Notes: generated by a model not told the origin, from the letters alone. DNA of 33,253 nt from Frigoribacterium sp. (GCA_025408445.1 JANYIZ010000058.1:1-33253), one strand, 5' to 3'; shown: positions 7,610 through 14,003, numbered from the stretch's first letter. A program made the numbers and translations.

Positions 7610-7650
7610 CCGTTTGGGGCACGATTTTTCACGATCGGCGCCCCAAACGG
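7610..7650. terminator. Hairpin after the esterase gene
   Basis: A perfect 11-bp inverted repeat, CCGTTTGGGGC and GCCCCAAACGG, with a 19-base spacer containing TTTTT, lies 22 bp beyond the esterase stop. It lacks a T-run after the stem, so it may act as a stabilising 3' hairpin or a weak terminator. Confidence 0.5.
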
Positions 7651-7677
7651 CACCACCGCAAAATGATTTGGAAACCC

Positions 7678-8040
7678 ATGAATTCGAAAATCACAAGACC
7701 TCCTCGTGAAAATACCCTTTCGGCTGTTGAGGTTTTTGGGGCAATCGGACTGATCGCACTCCAATTGGCTATAGCTTTTGTATTCACCGCAATTCTTTTT
7801 TTGCTCTCGTTTAACATGGACAGCTGCGCCGGATCAGGCACTTGCAACTATCAAGTCGCCGCTGCTTCGTTGTACATGACCTTGATTACCGCAGTCGTTA
7901 CCGTCCTCCTCAGCATCGTGTTGACGATCGTGTTCACGCGACGTGGGCAATCAGCGTACTTCTACCCTGTTATTGGCAACATCGCAGTCGCCCTAGTTGG
8001 CGTGGTGGCGATTATTTTGAATCTCACCTCTTTGTCTTAA
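7678..8040 (+). CDS. Small multi-pass membrane protein, unknown function
   Basis: A 120-residue very hydrophobic protein with three likely helices: AIGLIALQLAIAFVFTAILF, then YMTLITAVVTVLLSIVLTIV and PVIGNIAVALVGVVAIILNL. The loop between helices one and two holds two cysteines (DSCAGSGTCNY). This layout is shared with many small actinobacterial membrane proteins of unknown role. ATG 7678 is chosen; an ATG at 7663 in frame would add five residues. It follows the esterase gene in the same orientation after the 7610 hairpin, and may have come in with it. AT-rich like its neighbour. Confidence 0.65.
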   Translation: MNSKITRPPRENTLSAVEVFGAIGLIALQLAIAFVFTAILFLLSFNMDSCAGSGTCNYQVAAASLYMTLITAVVTVLLSIVLTIVFTRRGQSAYFYPVIGNIAVALVGVVAIILNLTSLS

Positions 8041-8307
8041 ATCTGCAAAGCAATGCAATCGTTGCTGCACTCCCCTGGCCACTCCGCATTGCGGTCGACC
8101 CGGATAGCTCCGGTTCGCCGGGCCGGTTGGCTACCTCCCTTAGTAGCGCAACTATCGGCTGGGCAAGCCATACGTTTGTTGCGCTGAGCATTCCGCACCC
8201 GGACGCGGTTGCAGTGAAGTTTTGACTATTCCGTGAGCCGGGGTCTGCTGCACGGTCAGCTGACATCTGATCTGGCGTGGCTTGGCTTGGCTTGGAGGAA
8301 TGTTCTT
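8041..8307. other. Non-coding stretch with a nested inverted repeat
   Basis: No gene is visible. An inverted repeat AGCGCAAC (8145-8152) and GTTGCGCT (8178-8185) encloses a smaller GGCT/AGCC stem. Further right, TGGCT is repeated in tandem at about 8278-8294 just before a GGAGGA ribosome-site-like sequence that belonged to the IS3 fragment. Confidence 0.5.
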
Positions 8308-8379
8308 GTGGGTAAGCCTTGTCCCCGCGAGTTCCGTGATGACGTCGTTCGTGTCGCCCCTGGGCGAGACCCTGGTGTG
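8308..8379 (+). pseudogene. IS3-family transposase OrfA, N-terminal scrap
   Basis: From GTG 8308 the frame reads VGKPCPREFRDDVVRVAPG and RDPGVT, the characteristic N-terminus of IS3-type OrfA proteins (compare KPYPREFRDDVVRVA in intact copies). GGAGGA lies nine bases upstream, so the start region is original. After GVT the frame passes into repeat copy D and the helix-turn-helix that should follow is missing. About 24 of roughly 100 residues remain. The break coincides with the left edge of the repeat, which marks a recombination or insertion point. Confidence 0.7.
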
Positions 8380-8492
8380 ACGGCTTCTAAAAGGATGCCC
8401 GCAAGCCGGACCTCCTGCGGGCACTTCCCCGCGACGACTGGGTTCCGCGGCGCGATTGGGCGGGAGGTGCCCGTAGGACCCGCCCGTAAGAA
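8372..8492 (+). repeat. Dispersed repeat copy D with a long hairpin core
   Basis: The first 35 bases (from GGTGTGACGGCTTCTAAAAG to GCCCGCAAGCCGGAC) match copy A almost exactly, and it ends CCCGCCCGTAAG like copies B and C. The middle is unrelated in sequence but forms its own hairpin: CCTCCTGCGGGCACTTCCC at 8411-8429 pairs with GGGAGGTGCCCGTAGGA at 8462-8478, with two or three mismatches. This conserved-ends, variable-hairpin-core design is what links the family. Confidence 0.7.
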
Positions 8493-8615
8493 ATTCGCGC
8501 TCAGGTACCTCATACGCAACAACGTACGACCTCAGTCACACCCCGTCTGCGCTCTCGGCGCGATTAGCGGCCGAGACCACTACGGGTGCGTTGCTGCACT
8601 ACGCCCTTGGCTTTC

Positions 8616-9485
8616 TTACGTGGTTTCACCGCCCTGCCAGGCTGCGTCCCCACAGCCTCGCGGGGGGTGCTTGGCGTTCTCCCCATCGGCGAGGATTCCT
8701 GCGTCGATCGTCCTCCGATCTACCTTCCCTTCAAGACACGCCGCGAACTGGCGACGATGCTCTGAGCTGTCGTCGTCGCCCTCGACGCGCGACTCGCCGG
8801 TGGCTTCGGCCGTCAGCTTCCAGCCGTCAGCGCGCCTCTCATCGCTGTTCCAGTCCCGCTCAGCCCGTTCTTGCGCCTCCCGCTCATGCCGGTCGGCGTT
8901 CGCGAAAAGGATCTGACTGGCCGTCAGTTCCTCTCCGGATCGTTCACGTTCGACGCATAGGTCCGCGCGATCCCTGTCGGAATCATGCAGTGCCGCTGCC
9001 ACAGCCGCCGGGTCGGCGCCTGGCGCGTCGACGTCAATCCCATACCGTTCGCTGACCTCCAGGCGGATCATACCTTCGGCCTCACGCGCAATCTCGTCGT
9101 GGTCACGCCACACAGCCACGGTCTCGTGTGCCTGGGCAATGTCATCGACGCCGGATTGCAGCGCCGATACTGGCATGAAGAACTCCGCGGCCGGGTCGCG
9201 GCCCTTGCGCATGTCAACCGTGCGCAGCTCCCCCTCCCACTCTTACACACCCTGCAACACGCGCTGGTAAATCGACTGCAGCTGACGCAAATTACCGGTC
9301 GGCTTGACCGGACGCCTAAGCAGCTCGATCGCGCGAAACGCAGCAAGTTCCGATTCGTTTGCAGCGAGGTCATCGCTCGAGACAGCACCGTCAAGGTTTC
9401 GCAGAATCCCCGTATCGGGATCAAGGTAAGAGGCGACGAATTCAGGCAACGCCGTTGCGCGCGCGAACGCTGCGGCCGAACTCAT
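8616..9485 (-). pseudogene. Broken Fic-family gene fused to a plasmid-transfer-like tail
   Basis: From ATG 9485 the frame begins MSSAAAFARATALPEFVASY, LDPDTGILRNLDG and a LQSIYQRVLQGV helix, the N-terminal part of a Fic (AMPylating) protein. TAA at 9243 interrupts it where the family has tyrosine; the frame continues EWEGELRTVDMRKGRDPAAE and FFMP, standard Fic sequence. The catalytic HPFREGNGR motif then never appears. Instead the frame runs into AREAEGMIRLEVSERYGIDV and a charged coiled part with WNSDERRADGWKL, which resembles C-terminal tails of actinobacterial plasmid relaxases. So the gene has a nonsense codon and an internal deletion or fusion, and cannot AMPylate. The relaxase comparison is tentative. 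Confidence 0.65.
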
Positions 9486-9648
9486 CAATGTCGATTACAC
9501 CGCTTGCGTACGCGGCAGCCTCGACCTCGAACTCGGCATCCATGCTGAGGCCCTCCATCTCGCCGCTGAGAATCGCATCTTCAACGGCGGGCTCGCACGC
9601 TGTGTATGCGACCGTCTTGTTGGTTTTCTTAGTGCTCACAGCGGCCAT
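9442..9648 (-). CDS. VbhA-family antitoxin
   Basis: A 68-residue protein with the VbhA-type pattern AVEDAILSGEMEGLSMDAEF, then EVEAAAYASGVIDIDEFGRS and VRAR. In this family the conserved SxxxEG helix (here SGEMEG) inserts a glutamate into the Fic active site and blocks AMPylation. The gene overlaps the start of the fic remnant by 44 bp, as in intact VbhA/Fic pairs. ATG 9648 follows GGGAAG at a somewhat long spacing. With its toxin broken, this antitoxin no longer has a local partner but could still inhibit Fic proteins encoded elsewhere. Confidence 0.8.
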   Translation of the reverse strand: MAAVSTKKTNKTVAYTACEPAVEDAILSGEMEGLSMDAEFEVEAAAYASGVIDIDEFGRSVRARNGVA

Positions 9649-9688
9649 TAAGGTGTTCTTCCCACGGAGAATGTGAGCGTGGAGTTAG

Positions 9689-9985
9689 CTAAAAAGCACT
9701 GAAAGCGACCGGCTCGACAAAGGGAGGAAAATCGATCGCCGCATCCGCACCCCACATCCTGTGCCACTTCACTTCCAGTTCGGATGAAGCGGCATTGATG
9801 GCGTGAACCACGTCGGGTCAGAACAGTATTTGAATATCTCTACCCCTGATGGACATGGCGAAGGTCTGACACACCGCCGAGTAGTCGAACGGGAAGCTTT
9901 GCTGCCCCATAGACATCACAGTGCCGTCGATTTCTAGCAATAGGAGTGGGCAGCCTTCAACCGTTGGCAGAGAGCCCGGCGACAC
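9689..9985 (-). pseudogene. Hypothetical gene with an in-frame TGA
   Basis: From GTG 9985 the frame reads SPGSLPTVEGCPLLLLEIDG, then TVMSMGQQSFPFDYSAVCQT and RGRDIQILF, then TGA at 9818-9820. Without that stop it continues PDVVHAINAASSELEVKWHR, MWGADAAIDFPPF and EPVAFSAF to TAG at 9689. Both halves read like genuine protein, so I treat it as one gene of about 98 residues with a nonsense mutation; a tryptophan (TGG) would fit at the stop. I recognise no family. It lies 40 bp upstream of the VbhA gene and divergent from the gene at 10037. Confidence 0.4.
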
Positions 9986-10036
9986 GCGGTGTGCGCCCGG
10001 GATGGGGGTCAACACTTGGTCCCTACGATTGGATGC

Positions 10037-10444
10037 ATGACGGCCCTGCCGCACTTGATCACAGCCCCGCAAGCTGCGGAGCTCGTCCGTAACGCCCTCG
10101 CAGCTGGCAATAATGATCTGGCGGTCCGTTGGCTTACAGAAGCTGTCGCCAGGCTGATCGAGAGCGAGGGGAGCAACATACCCGATAACGAGTTCGCCGA
10201 GCCCGACACAACAGGTGACAGGAGGTACGACGCAGTGCTTGCGACCGCTTTCCTGTACGCGGCGAATTTGTGCCGAGTCGAAGCACCGGCATGGACACGG
10301 GTAGCGCCCCTGACCCAACCATGGCTATGGGGTGGTGACGGGTTCGAATCCGCGCAGTACCAAGCCTTTATCCGCAGCCAGACGCCCACAGAGTTCCTTG
10401 AACGAAACATCCTGACGCGACCGCGCGACTGGATAAACGCTTGA
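10037..10444 (+). CDS. Hypothetical protein of a mobile, toxin-antitoxin-like type
   Basis: A 135-residue protein: an N-terminal helical part (APQAAELVRNALAAGNNDLA), then EPDTTGDRRYDAVLATAFLY, a PAWTRVAPLTQPWLWGGDG segment and the C-terminus FLERNILTRPRDWINA. The plan EP-TGD-R-DA-LA, then P-W, then F-R-GI---R-L-NA is common to small actinobacterial proteins found beside DUF6036 or other toxin-antitoxin-like genes; the biochemical role is unknown. ATG 10037 is chosen; TACGAT lies about 8 bp upstream and could be a -10 box for a leaderless mRNA. Convergent with the Xre-type antitoxin gene. Confidence 0.65.
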   Translation: MTALPHLITAPQAAELVRNALAAGNNDLAVRWLTEAVARLIESEGSNIPDNEFAEPDTTGDRRYDAVLATAFLYAANLCRVEAPAWTRVAPLTQPWLWGGDGFESAQYQAFIRSQTPTEFLERNILTRPRDWINA

Positions 10445-10517
10445 TCTGACGCTTCGAGAAATTCGGAGTCGAGGACTTCAGCCAGTGCCCAGACAGATTT
10501 GGGTGCGACCAGCTCGC

Positions 10518-10955
10518 TCATGCCTGCCATACGGCCGCGATCTGGCGCGCGACGGCGAGGACTGCTTCCAGGTCGCCGCGGCGGAGCAACTCGGCGGGGG
10601 TCGCCCCGCCGAAGGTGCGCGCGGGGGTGATAAACCAAAGGGCCGAGCCAACTGGGTCCTCATCCGTCGGGTCCAGTTCCGCGAGCACTTCCGGGAGAGC
10701 GGGAAGAGGTTCCTTGGCTTGAGAGAACTGCCACGCGGGAAAGGCGAGTCGCCTATCTAAAGTTGTGATGGCAAATATCTCGCGCTGCCGTTTCTGCCGG
10801 TGGATCGCCTGCCTAGACACACCAAGCCATGCGCTGAGGCCAGCCGTGTCGAAGAACGGGCCGATGTCCGAGTCGAGAGTGTCAGCACCAGCCCTAGGAT
10901 CATCGGCGGGCGACGGTTGGCGCTTCGGCTGAGGCGCGGTCTCACTGGTCACCAT
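10518..10955 (-). CDS. Xre/MbcA/ParS-type antitoxin family protein
   Basis: A 145-residue protein with a disordered N-terminus, a helix-turn-helix-like part (TAGLSAWLGVSRQAIHRQKR) and the C-terminal toxin-binding pattern ELDPTDEDPVGSALWFITPA, TFGGATPAELLRRGD and LEAVLAVARQIAAVW. This matches antitoxins that pair with RES-domain toxins. ATG 10955 follows GAGGAG at four bases; a longer frame to 11018 lacks support. A following minus-strand frame starts by ATGA overlap (MSELVAPKSVWALAEVLDSE) but is cut off after about 30 residues by the end of the convergent gene at 10444, so the expected toxin partner has probably been lost. Confidence 0.75.
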   Translation of the reverse strand: MVTSETAPQPKRQPSPADDPRAGADTLDSDIGPFFDTAGLSAWLGVSRQAIHRQKRQREIFAITTLDRRLAFPAWQFSQAKEPLPALPEVLAELDPTDEDPVGSALWFITPARTFGGATPAELLRRGDLEAVLAVARQIAAVWQA

Positions 10956-11068
10956 AATGCTCCTCGCCCGCTCGCGCTTCGCCTCGTCAAGTCCGGTGGC
11001 GATACCTAGGGTGCGCAAACCGGAACCGATCAGGAGAGACCGCTGTCGGTTTGCCCTTGGACCGACCG

Positions 11069-11500
11069 CTAGCCCTCAACCTCGAACTCGGCGCGATTCA
11101 TGAGGTAACCGATCAGTCCTTCGAGAGCCCCGTAGAGCGACTCAATGTCGGAAGCGAGCCTCCCAAGGTCGATCGACACGTGCGTGGGCCTGACGGTGCC
11201 GGGGTATCGGAAGCTGGTGCCTCCAAAGTCAGTCTCGTTCAAGAGCTCGATCATCAGCCGAGATGGTTTCGGAAGCGGTTCCTCCCCCAGCTCAACTAAG
11301 TGCGCCTGCAATGCAGCCATTAGCTTCGAACGCTTGTGGCCAAGTTTCTCTTTCATCTGCTTCTGTACCGCGTCGTACTTCAATTCCTCAGCGTCATCGC
11401 CCTGTTTCCGGCGGAGAGCCGCCGCTTCGTCGATTGCACGTTTCAGTTGAAGCTCAACGGCAGCAGCACGTTCAGGACCGCGGCGCAGCCGATGCCCCAT
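11069..11500 (-). CDS. Hypothetical protein coupled to a VapB-like gene
   Basis: A 143-residue protein. The first half is highly charged and helical (AAAVELQLKRAIDEAAALRR, KYDAVQKQMKEKLGHKRSKL) and probably coiled coil. The second half reads KPSRLMIELLNETDFGG, YPGTVRPTHVSIDLGRLAS and SLYGALEGLIGYLMNRAEF. No family or catalytic motif is recognised. It starts 8 bp after the stop of the VapB-like gene upstream, so the two are likely one operon; this size and order would suit a toxin following its antitoxin, but nothing in the sequence proves toxicity. No clear ribosome site before ATG 11500. Confidence 0.55.
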   Translation of the reverse strand: MGHRLRRGPERAAAVELQLKRAIDEAAALRRKQGDDAEELKYDAVQKQMKEKLGHKRSKLMAALQAHLVELGEEPLPKPSRLMIELLNETDFGGTSFRYPGTVRPTHVSIDLGRLASDIESLYGALEGLIGYLMNRAEFEVEG

Positions 11501-11508
11501 CCGCTTCT

Positions 11509-11703
11509 TCAGGGCGGATTTCTGCCCGAGCCGAGGATCTTCAGATATTTCGCGGCGTACTCGCTTTGGGGTTCGCGAATGGCGAGCGCGATCGTGAGTG
11601 CAAGTTCGACCGCTTCAGAAGCGTTCCGGGCGCCCAGGATTTCTCGTGCTTCCCGGACCAAGTCGGCCTCTACCTGTACTCGGACCTTCAGTTTTTTAGC
11701 CAT
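11509..11703 (-). CDS. VapB-like small protein, candidate antitoxin
   Basis: A 64-residue protein: MAKKLKVRVQVEADLVREAR, EILGARNASEAVELALTIAL, then IREPQSEYAAKYLKILGSG. The N-terminal beta strand followed by two helices with the xxNxSEAVxxAL turn matches ribbon-helix-helix antitoxins of the VapB group. ATG 11703 has GGAG five bases upstream. It leads a two-gene unit with the unknown 143-residue protein. The C-terminus would bind a toxin in a classical system. DNA-binding role is likely; the toxin-antitoxin interpretation is inferred from size and order. Confidence 0.6.
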   Translation of the reverse strand: MAKKLKVRVQVEADLVREAREILGARNASEAVELALTIALAIREPQSEYAAKYLKILGSGRNPP

Positions 11704-11865
11704 TCCCACTCCAGATTTTGCGTGTTGAGCAAGGCGAAGTTGCCACGCAGCCCGTTGCAGCCATGGAAGTGCCCTCGTCTGCCATCCGCAAGTTCGATCT
11801 CTCCCTCCATATGGAAGTGACCATGGGTAGGAGCGTGCAGGCGCCCTGCGTTCCACGCTCGTTTC

Positions 11866-12159
11866 TCACGTTTCGGGCTCTTCTGTGATGGAGATGATGG
11901 TTGCCGTCAGATGGGTGGTGGCCCCAGTGAGGTACCCTTCGTCGGCGACGACGAGGTACCCCTGGTGGCCGACTTCCCATCCCGGACCAAGCTCACTCAG
12001 AACCCGCGGCGAGTAGTCATAGCGTTCGATTCCGGCCCCAGGTCCTGGGCGTCGTTCCCAAGTGGTCCGGCCGGCCATATCGAGAATGTGCACGGTGCCC
12101 GAGGCCGTCTCGACACGGTAGATCCCTTGTTGGCGCGGGAGTTTGTCAAAGTGGGTCAT
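11866..12159 (-). CDS. Hypothetical protein
   Basis: A 97-residue protein, rich in beta-prone residues: QQGIYRVETASGTVHILDMA, GRTTWERRPGPGAG, then WEVGHQGYLVVADEGYLT and HLTATIISITEEPET. It reads like a small beta-barrel or sandwich domain; no signal peptide and no family recognised. ATG 12159 is preceded by GGAATGGAAC, a weak ribosome site. It follows the gene at 12203 in the same orientation after 43 bp and could share its transcript. Confidence 0.5.
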   Translation of the reverse strand: MTHFDKLPRQQGIYRVETASGTVHILDMAGRTTWERRPGPGAGIERYDYSPRVLSELGPGWEVGHQGYLVVADEGYLTGATTHLTATIISITEEPET

Positions 12160-12202
12160 GCTGTTCCATTCCGTTGAGTACCGCGAGCGGGCGCGGTGAT
12201 TC

Positions 12203-12439
12203 TTAGCTGGGGCTCGTCACAATGCGGAGGAGTAGCAGGTACTCCGTGCCCGGAGCGACGACGATCTGACGCCCATTCGCGAGCGCTACGAGTTCGCTGG
12301 AGGTCAGCGTCAGGGCCCACCCGGCGTAACGGCGACCGAAATAGAAAAGCCCAGCGCGATCCCATCCAAAATTGCGCCGAAGGACAAGACGGGCAGCCCC
12401 GCCAGAGGAATCCAGATCACATTCGTGTGGCTCGATCAT
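12203..12439 (-). CDS. Hypothetical protein
   Basis: A 78-residue protein starting MIEPHECDLDSSGGAARLVL and continuing GWDRAGLFYFGRRYAGWALT and ELVALANGRQIVVAPGTEYL. ATG 12439 is well supported by GGGAGG upstream. No family is recognised. The small size, presence of a 20-bp palindrome 45 bp upstream and the adjacent hypothetical gene suggest a small regulated operon. Confidence 0.55.
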   Translation of the reverse strand: MIEPHECDLDSSGGAARLVLRRNFGWDRAGLFYFGRRYAGWALTLTSSELVALANGRQIVVAPGTEYLLLLRIVTSPS

Positions 12440-12483
12440 GCGGCGCCCTCCCTCCCTTGATACCGAGCGGACGGGGGACCAGC

Positions 12484-12503
12484 ACTCGCGAAGATTCGCG
12501 AGT
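12484..12503. promoter_or_regulatory. Palindrome upstream of the 12203-12439 gene
   Basis: ACTCGCGAA-ga-TTCGCGAGT: two perfect 9-bp arms around a 2-bp centre, placed 45-64 bp before the start of the minus-strand gene. The length and position fit an operator for a dimeric regulator. No T-run follows on either strand, so a terminator for the gene ending at 12624 is less likely. Confidence 0.45.
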
Positions 12504-12623
12504 CTCTGAACCGCGCGGAGTGTGGCCACCTCTCCGACGGTATTCTCGGTAACCGGCTGACCGCGACCGAATGGCATTCCTTGTCGAAAGTTCGGTGTTT
12601 CATGGCATTCGACAGGCCGACCG

Positions 12624-13205
12624 CTACTTGCTGGCCGCGGGGGGATTCAGCAACTCGGTGAGACGGGCGGCCCGGGCCGGGGGTTGGGTTCCGACCTGCA
12701 ACTGGTGGAGCTGGCGGTTGAGCCACCGGGCAAGACCGAACTCCACCGCGTTGTCCCCGTTGAGGAACGGCAACCGTCCCGTTGTCTCGACGTGACGACG
12801 TGACGCGTCTAGCCGGGCGTTCCAGGCCGAATCGACCGGGTCCCAGGAAAACGCGGGAGAAACCTCGAGACGGATCCCTTGGAACGCCGTGAGGTGATAC
12901 TCGAACCGGCGTTGGTAACGCGCCCACTCCCCCAACAATCGTTCCGACACCGGGAGCGTGGTCCTGACCTTCGTGTTCTCGCGAGCCGACCGGCCAACAT
13001 CACACCAAAACTGCTCATACCGGCGCAACGCCCTCGACCAGTTCATCGCCCACTTCGAAGGTAGCTGCTCGGTTTCGATACCGAAGGTGACCACCCAGTC
13101 GGCGAGGACGTACGGCCCGGAAGCAGGATCCGTCTCGTTATTAGCGCGCCACCGTCGCAGCGCCCGACGATGGAGCTCTTCAGGGGCGGGGATGTCGTCG
13201 AGCAT
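12624..13205 (-). CDS. Helicase-associated (HA) domain protein
   Basis: A 193-residue protein with two repeats of the helicase-associated pattern, in which a tryptophan begins a helix and GxLP...LGxWxxxQR follows: first [20 protein letters not shown] with [16 protein letters not shown], then [20 protein letters not shown] with [16 protein letters not shown] domains are small three-helix modules, probably DNA-binding, usually strung behind helicase domains; here no helicase motor is present. ATG 13205 has GGAAGGG six bases upstream. A stand-alone HA protein in an accessory region may be a leftover of a phage or plasmid helicase, or a DNA-binding protein in its own right. Confidence 0.75.
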   Translation of the reverse strand: MLDDIPAPEELHRRALRRWRANNETDPASGPYVLADWVVTFGIETEQLPSKWAMNWSRALRRYEQFWCDVGRSARENTKVRTTLPVSERLLGEWARYQRRFEYHLTAFQGIRLEVSPAFSWDPVDSAWNARLDASRRHVETTGRLPFLNGDNAVEFGLARWLNRQLHQLQVGTQPPARAARLTELLNPPAASK

Positions 13206-13335
13206 GTGGTGCCCTTCCGGGCCACACGAACGGTGACCTCAGAAGACGCATGCGCGGTACACCACCAAAACACGCGCTGCCGCCGTGCACTCAAGAACTG
13301 TTTGTCACAAGATCGGCGGTTTGCAGAGGGGACTG

Positions 13336-13775
13336 CCCCGAGTTCAGTTGGCTCAGGGCGCAGCCCACTGAAAATACAAGAAGCGGGTCAACGGCGGCAA
13401 GGGCACGACAGACAGTCCCAACGATGCCGACTTGGCCTGGCTGGCACATATCACCGACTGACAGACCAAACTGCAGATCCCAACGAATTCCTCAACAGCC
13501 CGCGATCGAGATCGAGATCGAGATCGGCGCAAAAAGCATACGTTTTCACACCGCATGGCAAGGTGATCGGGTTTCCAACTGGCGAGACTCCGGTTGATTT
13601 CGCCTACGCGGTGCACACCGAAGTCGGCAATCGCATAACGGGCTCGAAGGTCACCGCAGGCTTGTCCCGCTCGATAGCGCACTCAGCAGCAGCAGCGACG
13701 TCGTCGTCGTCGAGATATTCACCTCCCGGAATCCGGATGCCGAGCCAAGCCAGACTTATTTGGAACCCGTCGCAA
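13336..13775 (+). pseudogene. relA/spoT (Rel) internal fragment, decayed
   Basis: Pieces of the (p)ppGpp synthetase/hydrolase Rel are readable in order: GAAH[15 protein letters not shown], [13 protein letters not shown]-stop-[10 protein letters not shown], then the TGS domain [33 protein letters not shown], and after a frameshift [20 protein letters not shown] and RNPDAEPSQ. Two tryptophan codons of the family have become TGA, a GATCGA microsatellite has expanded before the TGS domain, and frames shift twice. Only the end of the synthetase region and the TGS domain remain, with no start or catalytic domain, so it makes no enzyme. The working relA should be elsewhere in the chromosome. Confidence 0.8.
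13504..13527. repeat. GATCGA microsatellite
   Basis: The six-base unit GATCGA is repeated almost four times in the relA remnant, where intact Rel proteins have a single FEI-type segment. It gives SRSRSR, RDRDRD or IEIEIE in the three frames. It probably arose by slippage after the gene stopped being used. Confidence 0.6.
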
Positions 13776-14003
13776 GCCGACAATAAACGCAAGATCGTGA
13801 AACAAGTCGAGCAGTCGTTTGAGCATGCTCACCGAGTCGTTAATCGAACGCACGGTAGGTGCTCGCGAGATATTCGTCATGCTGGAAACCCATGCTGGGC
13901 CACCGTCACAATAAATGGCCACGTATTCCGCAAACTCGAAGTCCACCGCAGTGTCCGCGAAAGCGGATAGGAGTTCGGCGACGTCCACGTAAACGAGCCT
14001 CAC
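13719..14003 (-). CDS. Possible small hypothetical protein
   Basis: A 94-residue frame starting [20 protein letters not shown] and continuing [20 protein letters not shown]. The first 70 residues have protein-like composition; the last 25 overlap the relA remnant on the other strand, which suggests that the original end has been replaced. ATG 14003 lacks a clear ribosome site. No family recognised. The gene, if real, is the last one before the tRNA that borders the accessory region; 14004-14275 has nothing recognisable. Confidence 0.4.
   Translation of the reverse strand: MRLVYVDVAELLSAFADTAVDFEFAEYVAIYCDGGPAWVSSMTNISRAPTVRSINDSVSMLKRLLDLFHDLAFIVGLRRVPNKSGLARHPDSGR

Noticed and set aside
1034-8492. 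A classical integron cassette array
   Set aside because: No integron integrase is in the window, genes lie in both orientations, and the repeat ends do not match the attC GTTRRRY core; kept only as an analogy.
13170-13970. One 266-residue plus-strand gene over the relA remnant
   Set aside because: Only about 60 residues in the middle match Rel in this frame; the Rel similarity continues in other frames, so it is a decayed gene and not a new protein.
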